A stretch of DNA of 64,000 nucleotides from the NCBI GenBank assembly GCA_014549065.1, contig JACDOX010000162.1, positions 1,182,524 through 1,246,523 on the forward strand. Reading direction: 5' to 3'. The translations under genes were made by a program, and so were the position numbers. The number at the start of each line of letters is the position of its first letter. Position 1 is the first letter of the stretch. Source of the DNA: Cardinalis cardinalis. Taxonomy: Eukaryota; Chordata; Aves; Passeriformes; Cardinalidae. Under the pieces are notes generated by a model. That model saw nothing but the letters and a program-made list of their open reading frames with translations, made no database searches and was not told the origin of the DNA. Positions 12,089 through 25,100 of the stretch are shown piece after piece.

Positions 12089-12993
12089 NNNNNNNNNNNN
12101 NNNNNNNNNNNNNNNNNNNNNNNNNNNNNNNNNNNNNNNNNNNNNNNNNNNNNNNNNNNNNNNNNNNNNNNNNNNNNNNNNNNNNNNNNNNNNNNNNNNN
12201 NNNNNNNNNNNNNNNNNNNNNNNNNNNNNNNNNNNNNNNNNNNNNNNNNNNNNNNNNNNNNNNNNNNNNNNNNNNNNNNNNNNNNNNNNNNNNNNNNNNN
12301 NNNNNNNNNNNNNNNNNNNNNNNNNNNNNNNNNNNNNNNNNNNNNNNNNNNNNNNNNNNNNNNNNNNNNNNNNNNNNNNNNNNNNNNNNNNNNNNNNNNN
12401 NNNNNNNNNNNNNNNNNNNNNNNNNNNNNNNNNNNNNNNNNNNNNNNNNNNNNNNNNNNNNNNNNNNNNNNNNNNNNNNNNNNNNNNNNNNNNNNNNNNN
12501 NNNNNNNNNNNNNNNNNNNNNNNNNNNNNNNNNNNNNNNNNNNNNNNNNNNNNNNNNNNNNNNNNNNNNNNNNNNNNNNNNNNNNNNNNNNNNNNNNNNN
12601 NNNNNNNNNNNNNNNNNNNNNNNNNNNNNNNNNNNNNNNNNNNNNNNNNNNNNNNNNNNNNNNNNNNNNNNNNNNNNNNNNNNNNNNNNNNNNNNNNNNN
12701 NNNNNNNNNNNNNNNNNNNNNNNNNNNNNNNNNNNNNNNNNNNNNNNNNNNNNNNNNNNNNNNNNNNNNNNNNNNNNNNNNNNNNNNNNNNNNNNNNNNN
12801 NNNNNNNNNNNNNNNNNNNNNNNNNNNNNNNNNNNNNNNNNNNNNNNNNNNNNNNNNNNNNNNNNNNNNNNNNNNNNNNNNNNNNNNNNNNNNNNNNNNN
12901 NNNNNNNNNNNNNNNNNNNNNNNNNNNNNNNNNNNNNNNNNNNNNNNNNNNNNNNNNNNNNNNNNNNNNNNNNNNNNNNNNNNNNNNNNNNNN
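12089..12993. other. assembly gap, 905 N
   Basis: A run of N is flanked by a T-rich tract on the left and an A run on the right, inside the CCND1 3' UTR. Homopolymer flanks suggest the gap arose from low-complexity sequence. Its true size is unknown. Confidence 0.99.
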
Positions 12994-13925
12994 AAAAAAG
13001 ACTGAGCTGTGGATTGAACCTGACCATAATTAGGCTGAATATCTGTGGGGTCAGAACAGCATTTTTACACAGGTAACTACAAAAATAGGAAGATTACAAA
13101 AATATAATATATTATGTCACTATTTCGGTTTCTCTTTATAATAGGGTCCTGTATGAGTAGTACATTGGCCTTTCCCAACCACGCTAAGCTGAAACCCAAC
13201 AAATGCCTCAATGCACAGGCAATCCACAGGCACAAAAAAAAAAAAAAAAAAGATTAACATATAATAATGCTGCATACTAATATACACTAACTTATGGGTT
13301 ACGTTAACCATTTATAAGGTGAAGAGGATAAAAAAAAACCTAAGGAAATAAAATAAACATTTACAGATGAATTATAAAGTGACTAAATGCATAAGCAAGC
13401 AAGATACAGAAAAGCCTAGAACTGCGTTAAAGCTATGCTTTTTAAAGAAAAAGAATATTTCATTTACTATCTAAAAAAAAACACCCTCTTCTACTTTAAA
13501 AATGGTTGGTTGGTTTGTTTTATACGTAAGAAATCAAATCTAATACCTCCCCTGGAGACATTTCGTGTGTTAATGCCTATTTTTACAACATACAGACAAG
13601 AACACTTTAATATAAAAACTAGTTGATTATTATTGTATAAAATCCTCTATTTTTGTAGCACAAACCCCTGGGGGTAATGCAAATACTATTTTTTCTTTTT
13701 TTAAGACAGTTTTTGGGGTATTTTTTGTTTATTTGTTTGTTTGACGTCACAGATGGAAGGGAGACAGAGCGAGAAAAAAATATAACAAGACTGGTTTTCC
13801 CTTCTGGTACAAAAATGTCCTGGAGAAAAGGGTTTCTGGGGGGGAGATCCTGACGCCGATTCCATCTCAGATGCCCTTTCTTTGTCTGCTTTTCTTGCCA
13901 AGCAAATCCATTTAGGAAGTCCTCT

Positions 13926-14081
13926 TTAAATGTTCACGTCTCGCACATCAGTAGGTGTGCAGGAGAGGTCTGCTTCGTCCTCTACAGTCTTTGTTTCTGA
14001 GGATACGTTGTGCTGCTGTGCCTGGCGTAGACTGGACTCCAGGAGGGACTCAATCTGTTCTTGGCAGGCTCGTAAACAATC
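13926..14081 (-). CDS. CCND1: CCND1 exon 5 coding part (residues 242-292 and stop)
   Basis: The acceptor CTGCTGCAG precedes GATTGTTTACGAGCC (DCLRA). Fifty-one codons follow, including helix LLESSLRQAQQ, a short acidic stretch and the phosphodegron TPTDVRD, then TAA at 13926-13928. Phosphorylation of the degron threonine drives nuclear export and degradation in mammals. Confidence 0.97.
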   Translation of the reverse strand, partial: DCLRACQEQIESLLESSLRQAQQHNVSSETKTVEDEADLSCTPTDVRDVNI

Positions 14082-17000
14082 CTGCAGCAGGGTGCAATGG
14101 AAAGGGAAAGAGAGAAAGAGAGAGACCCAAGAGTCCTTTAGAAAGATCACAGGCTAAAATACCGGTTTCTTGACAGAGCAAGAGAAATGTTAGCAGGTTA
14201 TCTGGGACAGCAGCAGGCTGGAAAGCAGGGTGGGAAGAGCAGAACCACCCAACAGTGAAAGGACTGGCTGAGCAAGCCTGTTTTTTTGCAGATTGTACCT
14301 TGCACTGCTGCTTCTCTGCCTGTGCTGTTTACAGNTCTCTACAAGCCCACTGCTCACAACTGTGACTCCTGCTGTTACCCCAGGAACCCTTCAGCCGTGG
14401 AGCCTGCCAGAAGCTATGCTCACCAACACTGACTCTCTTCCCAAGGCTAAATTCCAATGACAGAAATGCCTTTTCTATGTTGAGATTGCCTGCCAGCTGC
14501 TGCAATGTCCAGCTGTGGGCAGCTGATAAATAAATTCCTAACCCTGAAAGCATCTCCAGAGACGGACTGGACTGCCAGACCCCAAAAGAGAGAGGTCTCT
14601 CAGAAGCACCACAAAGCACCTCCATAACCATGCGCTACCAAGCCCATCTCAGTCAGGGTGAGACATTTTCCCCTCACTTCCACTTGTGAGACATTTTCCC
14701 CTCACTTCCACTTGTGAGACAGACATTTTCCCCTCACTTCCAAAGTGCTTTCTCCAAGCTGGACGTGCACACACTCCTGCTGAGGGTTCAGGAGGCTGCA
14801 CAGACCTCGCTGGGAATTAAAAAAAACCATAAAGAACTAAGGAAGATCCTGTCTGTGGTGGGGAAAGGCAACTTCCCCCAGGCATTGTGCCACACCATGA
14901 GGAGAGATATCAGATTCCCAGCCACCAGAATTGGAGAAGGCTCAACCTGCACAGCTTCCTGCAGGCTGTGGAGGTCTGTACACCCACTGCAGTGGCACAG
15001 AAATGGAGCCCTAAACAGCCCAAACAATCCCACAGCATTTTGCCAAAACTCATCCAGCGTGCTGTTTACCCTTATCTTTATAACAAACACGGTAAGCTTT
15101 TCCCCCCAACATCTTTAACTCTGTGCATGAAGGACTTTGAAGTTCCCTTTCAGCATTGCCTTTTCTGATTTAACCTATGACATGTGTTAGCCCTTGCGGT
15201 GAACCCAGTCTTCCATGATAAATTGCCGTCAAAAGTGTTAGGATGTGCATGACTGAGAATGAATGTTGTTTTCCTGAGAGGGTGACCTGCCTGCTGTTTT
15301 CTTTATTTCCCAGTTTCAATTCTGCCTTCATTCAGAGGCTTCTTGTGTGATCTACCAGCTTTTCACTGATTCCACTACCACAAGAATCTCCTCTGCCACC
15401 AATAAGGGCACATGGCATTTGGGGTAAAATAAGATTAGAAACCCAAGCAAACAATTCTCTGCAAGTCCTTTCTGAGAGAGAGGGAGGTTAATCCTACCTC
15501 TAAGCAGATCAGACCATCAGTTACAGCTCACTGAAAACACATAACCTATGACCTTTCCTGGTTTAAAGCCTAGTGTAATATTTCCTCTTGACAGAGACAC
15601 ACAGCGTTTTAAATGACAAAAAGAAACGCCTCATATCCTAAAGTCATCATCATGCCTTTGGCTCCTGCATACCTCTGGCCTCCACAATAAGGTCTCTATG
15701 AAGTCCCTGCACCCAGGCCTCCTCCAGATATGATGGATCAATCCTGACTGTAAGGCTCCCCCTTGGACCACAGACACACTAAAGAGTCCACACCAGCACA
15801 GCCTTAGGTGATCCTGGCTTTACAAAGCCACCTCTGGGGATAATTCTCTTTTACCACGTTCAGTGGCCCAAACTGAAAGCATTTTAATTTTTCAGAGCAG
15901 AATGAATCGTCTTGGGTTTTGTTTTAGGGGTTTTTTTTCAGGTGGGAGTAGATTTTATAGTGAGTTTTGATGGGAACTTTGTGGGGTTTTTTTTTTAGTC
16001 CTGACCATTTGCATACATCGTGTTTGAGCTCTGAAAACTAAAACCATTCAAAAGAATTTCTATAAATACCTATTCTTCTCCCTCTGGAGTCCAGTTATGA
16101 ATAATTACATAGGACTATGTAATTTAAAGGTACTTTTTGCCCACAGGATTTTTTTTTTCATTTAAAATTCTCAGAGTGCAGCATGCTGTAACTCTTTTTT
16201 AAAAAACAATCTTTACAATGTATTATGAACAGACTGTCTCAAGATACAGTTGAATGAAAACGTTTTTTTTTTACTCTTTAAGGCATTTTGTCCATGTCTT
16301 ATTCACATGGCTATTAGACAAATAGTTTCCCTGTAGGAATGCATTAGAGCTAGCACAAAACAACTGCAAAACATAAAATTCACTGTGAACAACCTCACCA
16401 AAGCTGTTTTCATTCTCAGTACTTCCCAACACTGAAAAGCAAATACAAAACTTGTGCATTACTCTGATAACTTCTCCCAACAACTTTTCTGCTTCACTAC
16501 CCAAATTTTCAATGCCCACAGTTTGTTCAAGGTCATAAACCCTTCCTGGATTAATTAAGCTCCTCAGTATTTTTTCCCTTATAACCAGAACCATAACATC
16601 TTTATGGCTCCTCACATCAATATAAAATAAAATATAATTAAATAAAATAAAACAAAAAAAAAAAAAGAAAAAAAAAGACAGAAAAAAAAAAAAAAAAAAA
16701 AGACAGAAAAAAAAAAAGACTTGCTAGCTGAACTGATGTGGTCAAATACCTTTAAGACACAGTGGACATGATCAGGCTCCAGGGTCACACAGGAAAGGAA
16801 ACAAACAACAACAAAAAAGGAACTGCTTGGAAATCCTTTGTTCCTGCCTGACCCGTTCTGGATAACAAGCACATGTTTGAAGGTGCCTCTGAGAAGGGGC
16901 AGGCAGGAGGCGAATTCCAGTGCACTAACAGACAGCATGGAGACCCAACCTAATCCAGTTCAGCAAATTTCTGGCCTGGAAATGAATGTCAGGTAAAATT

Positions 17001-20000
17001 CCATCTGTTTGGATGATGGGGTCAAGAATAGAATGATGGAAGACAGCCCAAGACTTCTAATTGTGATTATCTGACTTCTAATTACCCCTGATCAAAGGCA
17101 AAATGGGAAATTGGACTCCTACCAACACATAAACATGAACCATAAAGGAATTCCAATCAGGTGATATTCATTTTACTTTAGATTCAGCTCTCTTTGAGAC
17201 NAAAGGTAAAAAAGTGTAATTATGTAACCTGAAATCCAGCAGACCTGTGCTCCAGCTAACAGATCATCAGGGGGAACACCAGCCCTGCTCTTAACATTCC
17301 AAGACTATCCAATATAAAACCTGTTCCCTGACAAGGGGAACCATCACTGGTCCCATACAAATCCTAGTGAAATGGGATAGCAGGAATGGCATTTGATGCC
17401 ATGGCTTACACAGACAGGTATTTTGGGAAAGTCTCCCTGCAGGGGAATCATGCTCTGTATGGAACCAAGCAGATTCCTCTCCCAGAGCAAAATCCACTCC
17501 AAACACAACAATATACCTGTGCATGCACAGAACTTTGTGATGCTAATTTTCTGTAGCAATCCATACAAAATCCTCATTTCCGCCTAACACGTGAATATAT
17601 TTAGCACTGGAAGCTGGAGGGGAGTTATTCCCTTTTCAAGCTGTTAACCAAGCCCAGGTCAGACAGATTGTGGCCTTGCAATGACTCAGGACAATTAAAA
17701 TGAAATAATAAAAAAAAAAATCCTCTTTTCTTGCTAAAGCAACTTTGCTTTCTTTTTCAAGAGCTCTGTCATCAACTAAGTCAAGTCACATAAGGACAGG
17801 CTGTTCTGCATGATGTGAGANAATCCACTTCAGTGCCCAGAATCAGGAATGGTTAAATCATCCTGCTTGAATCAAGATGCTGCCTGGACAGACAGCAAGC
17901 ATTTTCCCTCAGTACCTGCTTCAAACATCTCACCCTGGACAGTGGCCAACCCCACACTGGAATTATCTGCATTGTTCACAAACTGACTAAAAGCACCACA
18001 CGTGCATACCAAACTGAGCAGCCCATTAGCTCAGCATTTCTTAGAGCATTCAGCATTTTGGNTGCTTAGAGCATTTCACACTTCCACACTGTATTACTTC
18101 AGCTGCAGTGATGTAAGTGGCAAAAAGAACGTGCTCAATACTGAGGCACTGTTCAGGTGATAACACAAAATAACAAGCTGAGATACTGCATTTTTCAGCA
18201 ATTGTTTCACACAGTCTATCAAAAGTAAAATATTCATTTGAGAATAATTAATTGCAATCAAATTGCTCAATCCCATCAACAAAGCCNAATTACACAAACC
18301 CAGTTTTGCAGTGGCTGGACTGGGACAGTTTTCTATGCATTTAAATTATTGACATGTAAAATAATTTAACAGCATCTCCAAGATTCTGCTCCTAACCACA
18401 GAGTTGTCTTTATTTGACTCATTGTCCAGCTCTTGGAGACCTCACAAGAACCTTTTTAAAGCATCCATTTATTGGTCTTCCACATTGTTATAAAACAAAG
18501 CTCAACTCTGCCCCAACTTCACACACCATTATGACATGGATCATTGACTTTAGGTCTTCCTTGTAGGCTCCCTTCCTGGCCCATTCACTCATGAAAGGTT
18601 TATTGCTCACTAGTTACTGATGTGCATCTCCTGGAAGCTGCAGGGCAAAATGAAGGGTCCTGTGAGGACCATCTACCTTGTCAGAAAGTCGTGGGACAAG
18701 CACTCGTTCCAAAAAGGAATTCAATACCAGCTACTGTGAAGGTCCAGCACGTAATAAACCAAATTAGATCATTAGAACTCTTTTAAGAAGAGCTTTTTCA
18801 CACCACTTGGCACAATAAAAAGCCTCAGGAATGGTCAAAGATAAGGTCAGCGTTACCACAAGGTCTCAGCAACTGTTTCCTGGTCTTATTCCCCAAGTTT
18901 TGTTTTACAGTGGCTCCTGGTTNAATCACCCCCAGCCAAACACGGCCTCTGCCACATCCTAAGCCGGGGCAGGGCTTCCTCCTGCCCCAAACACCAGAGC
19001 TGGACGTGCCATTCCCAACCGGGCATCTCAGATAATCACAGTGGGCATCACAACAGGCAAACAAGCAGGCTGGGCACAGGAGAACACACTGAGAACCCCC
19101 ACTCTGAGGCTTGAGCTTTCCCAAGATCTGCTGTCAGATCAGCTCCCATGCAGCAAGCAGGCATTCATTCTTAAAAAAACCCTTAATGCAGGAGATCACC
19201 CGAGAGGAAGAGTCACTTACCGGATCACATTTGATAACTTGTGATAGGAAATGTGTGAGGCATTGATAGGAGAGGAAAGTGTTAGTGTTCCCCAGATGCA
19301 GGCCTTGCACAGCTGCTACCACGCTGCCAGCTGCGATCATGGAGGGTGGGTTTGAAATAAATTTAATATCTGTATGAAGAAAGGAGAGAAAAAAAAAAAA
19401 GAAAAAAAAAAAAAAAAAGACTGAAATGATTGCTTTANAAAAAAAAAAAAAAAAAAAGACTGAAATGATTGCTTTAGGAGAAGCCTGTCCATACACATAC
19501 ACTCTTTGTAGCAGCATGGCTTTCAGCTGCCAACTGTTGCATCCAAAAAGGCAGTGCAAATGGTGAGCAGAAAGGTAAAACTCCTGCTGTAAAACTCGTA
19601 CAGGTCCAAACCTGCAAACACTTATGCACATGAGCAACTGCTCTGCAGAGAGTGGCCCTTCCTAGCACTGGGCCTGGGAGGCCATTCATCACTCTGAGGT
19701 ACTTTTAGCACAAGCAGGGCCCCTGTTTCTCCAGGTTTGAATGCTTTGCTCCTGTGANTAAAGCCAGGGGGGTCAATGGCACTGCACATCTGAGAAAACC
19801 TGTTCACATCCTGCAGTGTTTTGGATGGTCAGATCCAAGGTGCACTCTAACAACGAGGCCTGGGCCCCTTTAAAGCAGAAACCTTTGCTCTGACACTCAA
19901 AGGAATATTGCTTTCATGAACAACAACATCAACAAAAAGAAAGAAAAGAGAAAGACTGCTTAACCCTGTCAGGAGGCAGATAATCCATATTTAAATTAAG

Positions 20001-22076
20001 GTTTCATCTTAAAAATGCTTTGTCTCAACCTAGTCTCTCGTCAGTGGCTGCCATCCATCCTGGCAACAGGGATTTAATGTAAATGTGGCATAACTAAGTG
20101 ACGGGGGTCCCAAGAATTGGCGGACAATCAGTTACATTCTGATGTGACACCATGCTGACAAGAGGCTGGGCCCCCTTCCAGACTGCATTGCTGTAGGTCT
20201 CTCCACAAAGCCACTCCCAGGATCCCTTAAGGGGCTATCTCTGCCATTTAGCATGTTTTTCCTTTGGGTTTGTTTGGTTTGGTTTGAGTTTTTCTAGTTT
20301 TTTTTTAATAATAATAATAGTCTACATTTTAATGATAAGACTCTTTTCTGCTGAGCAGGAATGCATTTGATCTGTGGCAGTGAACACCTTGGAGGAGAAT
20401 CAGGAACAAAGGCAGCAAGTGGCACAAGTCAAGGTCCAGTTTTGTGAGGGAGAAAGGGAAACACCGCAGTGGACACCANAACCTGAGACACATTCCTTCA
20501 GCTTTTATCAGAATACAACTTCCTCTGGGTTGGAAAAATATAAACCATCTGTCAAACCCCTGAATGAAATCAAAGGAATGGACAGCTTAGAGGGCTCAGT
20601 GGAACTGTTTAAGTATTAAATCATGCATCTCCTTTATTATGATAAAATAACTTTTGTGTAAATGTTTTACCAGTGGAACTAAAGCCTTCAGGACTCCATG
20701 GAAGTCCTGGCTCTGAATCTGTTTATTCAGACACCTCTGACACTCCACTGTGGCCTTGACCAATATCCACCTTCAAAGGGGGCACTTGGCCCAGCATCCT
20801 GCAAACCTCCAAAACTAAACTGATACACGNAATTCTGGCCAAGCTTTGAGGATGCACTGCCAGTGAAAAGGCAAGCTTGAGCTAAAGTCATCTCGTTTAT
20901 GTCAAAATAAACACATCACAATAAATTTGGCTCGTCTCCTTCTCTTAACCTGTCTCTTTCCAGGCAGATATAAACACACCCACCTTCTAGCAAGCTGCTG
21001 TCATTCCCAAAAAAAAAACCCCAAAAAACTCTGCCATTCCAAAGCCAGTCCTGAACTGAAATACTGACACAGAACTGCAGGTGGACTTTGGAAATGGGGG
21101 ATTCCCAGCAGGGATCCCACCAGGATGGGGTTGCTCAGAGGGGTGGAGTGGCAGTGCCTTCCCGACACTGTTTACGATGCTCCACAAACGGGACATGACC
21201 AAAATGTGTCACTCTAATGAGCCCGTCCTGACAGGACCACGTTTGGGATTAATATTTGTGTTCTTCTTTTAAATGGAGCAGTAAACAAGAACATGAATTC
21301 ATAGTCACACCCTCATTCTTTCCAAGGTGGAAAAGTGATAATGAAGTTTAAATGACCAGTTTGTGTCTGTCCCTATAACCACTCCAGACAAGCAGCATGG
21401 ACTGCCTTTTTGTTGCAACTCAACAAGGAATTATTTGTGGCAGAGGCCACTAATTTCAGCATATTAATCAGGGGGCCCCTCTCGCCTGTAATTGGATGCC
21501 CCCAAGTGAAGAGTGTGGCATCATTGTCAGCCTCCATCGCCTCATCTTGCGCTATTGAGCACTCAGGAACAAGGGGGCTTCGGTGAGATGAATTAGACCT
21601 GACACAGCCACAATGGGGTAGGGGGCCCCATCAATTGAAGCACACATCCCCAGTAGCCTATCTGAGACTTCATCCAAAAAGAATAAACAACTTCAGCGTT
21701 GTTAAAAAGAGAGAGAGGGAGAGAGAGAGGAGGGGGAGGAGAGAGAAGAATGCCAGCCACCCTGAAGGGAGGACAAAGCAGGCATATAGGCGCTGCAGCG
21801 CTTTAAAAAAAATTCCTAACAAGGCGAGTCACCCCTTTTCCTTTTTAAATGGAGCAGCAATTCCATCCGTCTGGAGAGCTGGGGGCTATGAATGAAAATC
21901 TTTTCATTGAGGCAAATCAAAACTGTGAACATAAATCACTGGCTGCAAGATGCAACAGGTTCCAACTGGTCACATACCTTGAGACTTCCAATTTTACAAA
22001 GGCCGGAGAATGGGAGAATTGTAACGTGCTCATTTCAAAGGGAGATCTTTCTTTCTCCTTTGGAGAGGACCAAAGC

Positions 22077-22137
<61 letters not shown>

Positions 22138-25100
22138 GAGCCTGGTATGTTTTGATAACCAGAGGAACATAATGAAATGCTGAAGCTCCAATATTTGTTG
22201 CTATTCATTGTTATGCTTGTATAGAGCTGCAGTTCTCCCTCAACACCNGTCTTAACTTGGGCCAAAAGAGGCCTGCTTCCTTTTGAGCTCTCCCTGCCTT
22301 GCTCTGCCATGCCAAAGTCCCATTCATTAAGCTCAATTATGTGTTAACTTCAAACAAGCCCTGGTAATTTTTTTTTCTTGTCTCTTTTTTTTCTTTTCTT
22401 TTTCGCTTTTTCTCCCAAACCTACCACAGCACAAAGGCATCCTTTGGTGAAAATGGATTCTTCAAAACCAAACCAAATCAAACAAATCCACTTCTACTTC
22501 TACTAACCAGACAACTGGAGAGGGAGCCCAGGAGGAATTCCCCTCAACTTCACCTTGCAGTGTAACCTTCTTTTTCTGGAGCAAACACAAACACACTCAT
22601 CTACAAACACTTCCACAGGCTTCACCTTGGTAAGCCAACTGGCCAAGGGTTTGTTTTCTAAGCAAGCATTATTTTGCAGTCTCTTCACAGGAGAACCTCC
22701 TTTACAGAAGAGGACACAGGCAGAGGAGAGACTGCAGTTGCCCCTGAGGCCACTTAAGCGAGCTGTCAGTGTTTCCAGTGGACTTTGGATCGGGCCCCAC
22801 AGCATCCAGGCAGCACAAGGCACTTGCAGTCCATCTAGGTTCCTTTTGGCAAGGGGAAATGCAGCACAACCCAGCAACAGCAAAGCAAAGTCCAGATGCT
22901 GCTTAAGCCACATGTGATCTTCACTAGCCAACAAAGAAGTCATGAGAAAAGCAAAAGGTAGGGAAAGCCCTGACATCCAAAAATAACAATAAAAGCACAG
23001 AGCCTAGTGGCAGCCTTCCTGAGGGCTCCTTCCCCAGGCAATATTCCCAGCTCCAGTAGGGAGCTGAAGAGGGCCCCAACTGGTGAGCTCAGCACTGTTT
23101 TTTTTAAAAGCTCAGTAAAACTCCCAGAACATGGTTCTCATTTACTGATCCATTCTCCAGCTGTGGTGTGTAGCAGTGTTAAATAAAGGCTCTGGATGTG
23201 CTTCCTAAAAGAAACATAACAACACCGACAGTAGATCAAAGTACTGGACTCTTAGCAAGTCTCCAACCTTTGAACTACTCTTGCTTTCATCCCTGTCATT
23301 GCCAACACAACAACCTAGGTTAAACATCCCCACATCCAAAGGGGAGCCCGGGTGGCCGTTCNTTTTAGCTCCAAACTTAGCAAATCATGCCTCCAGAGTC
23401 GCAGCAGCCTCGTATCTGGCAGAACCTGGCATGGAGGGACACACTGGACTTTCCCAAAATGTTGCTGCCGGTGGTTTGAAGGTTGTGGCGCTCCCAGCAC
23501 CAAGCATTACTCCAGGCAACCTCACCTATGAGCTGCCCCTCACGCTGATTTTAGGCCCAAGATGAAGAGCGACGCCAGTGTTTATAAACTTCTCTTTTAT
23601 GGCTTGGTCGTTCTACCTTTAAGGCCTCGCAGCGGGGCTGGTTCTGTGAAATAAAACTTTCTTTTTTTTTTTTTTTAAAAAATTTTTTTTTTTTTTGGTT
23701 CCTTCTGAGCTCCTGCCATCTTCCTTCCACCTTTTCACACCAAATCCAGCCTCTGGAGAACAAGCTCCGCGGGCACTATCGGGTGCCACCGGCCGCGCGC
23801 GTCCGTCCCGCCGAGGTTGGGGAGCGTGGATACCACGGCTCCTTGGCGTCTTTGGAGGCTGGCCCTGCTCATGGCTCCAGCACAGCACGTGGTCACGAGG
23901 GTGCAGATGGCAGCGGCTCGGTCCTGTGCCAGGAAAAGCCTCCGTGCCGCGTGGCCCTCCTCCAATCCACCGGCCACCGAGGAGGGAACGGGGTGGGGGG
24001 AAGAGGCAGCTTGAAGAGGGAAGGTTTAAAACCCCCACNCAGTGCCATTCACAGGGAAAATCTCCCTCTGCCTCATCCTAAAGAATGGATCCACACAGGG
24101 AGGGATTCCCCGCACGGGCAGTGAGCCTTTTGCAGCCCCCAACATAAATCTGGCGTGGGGAGGCGAGGAAATCACGAAATCACGCCACGCTGAGCTACAG
24201 AGAGCAGGGCTGGGTCCCTCTCCCTCCCTGACATCCACACAGAACTCCGACTCGGAAGCGAAATATCTTCTGAAAATAAAAAAACTTACCTCTGGCAAAG
24301 TAATCCACCTTCTGCAAACAAGGGGCAATAATCGGGGCTTAAACTACCTCCCCGCAGCTCTGAGACCAACAGCTACGGGAAGCTTTACAAGCCAGGGGGT
24401 GGGCGCATGGTGTCGGGGAGCAACGCGCTTTGCGCAACGTGCAGGGCTCATACCTGTAGCGCACAGAGCCACAAAAGTCTGAGCATGTTTACGGATGATC
24501 TGCTTGGTGTCCTCTGCCAGAGGCATTTTAGTGAGGAAATGTTCAATGAAATCGTGGGGGGTCATTGCGGCCAGATTCCATTTCAGCTTATTCACCAGCA
24601 GCAGCTCCATTTGCTGCAAAGAGAAGAGAGGGACGGGAAGGGGGAAGGAGAGAAGAGGAAGAAGAAGGGGGTGGGGGGGGGGGGAGCGTGGTTAGAGCCG
24701 CTCGCACACGGTGGTGCCGGGGCTCGGCAGCAGCAGCAGCAGCAGCAGCAGCGCCGTGCCGGGCTCGGGGCGGCCCGCGGGGTCCCCCCGCGCCGAGGCA
24801 GCGCCCGCCGGGGCCGCCAGGGGGAGCCCGCGGGCCGCCCAGCGCCGGGCCGGCCGCGCGGGGGGAGCCGGTGCCGCTCCCGATCCCGATCCCATCCCGG
24901 CCCCATCCCGGCCCGCCGCCGCATCCGCAGCTCCCGCCCGCCGCCGCTTCCCAACGTGCGGCGTTGCCGTCATTTCCCCCTATATTTTTACACATATATT
25001 TTTTTTAATGTTTGCTTCGATTTTTTTTTTTTTTTTTTTNTTNTTGAAGTGACTGAACGTGAAATTACCAGTAATTCGTCGGGTCTAATGGAGTTATCTG

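Larger units (their letters stand above)
10331..13925 (-). other. CCND1: CCND1 3' UTR (approximate extent)
   Basis: The region follows the CCND1 stop at 13926-13928. It is AT-rich on the minus strand with long T/A runs, as in the roughly 3-kb 3' UTR of human CCND1 (established length). The minus-strand stretch just after the stop contains blocks that look like the conserved amniote 3' UTR. Two AATAAA signals on the minus strand (10652-10657 and 10331-10336) could end it, so the left border is uncertain by at least 300 bases. An assembly gap removes its middle. Confidence 0.65.
14082..19220 (-). other. CCND1: CCND1 intron 4
   Basis: This 5.1-kb intron has no second gene visible. It contains a 28-bp tandem repeat (14658-14744), an A-rich low-complexity tract (16621-16719) and otherwise unremarkable sequence. 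Its first 87 bases next to exon 4 stay open in the cyclin D1 frame. Confidence 0.85.
19370..24453 (-). other. CCND1: CCND1 intron 3
   Basis: This 5.1-kb intron contains the duplicated tract near exon 4, a candidate conserved element (21421-21660), a GA-rich tract (about 21706-21750), an (AAT)n microsatellite and poly(T) runs near 23660-23700. No other exon was recognised. Confidence 0.85.

Noticed and set aside
11975..13076. long frames of about 330-350 residues in the 3' UTR
   Set aside because: They consist almost entirely of X from the 905-base N gap.
22035..22310. poly-Ile and poly-Asn frames
   Set aside because: They come from the (AAT)n microsatellite in CCND1 intron 3.
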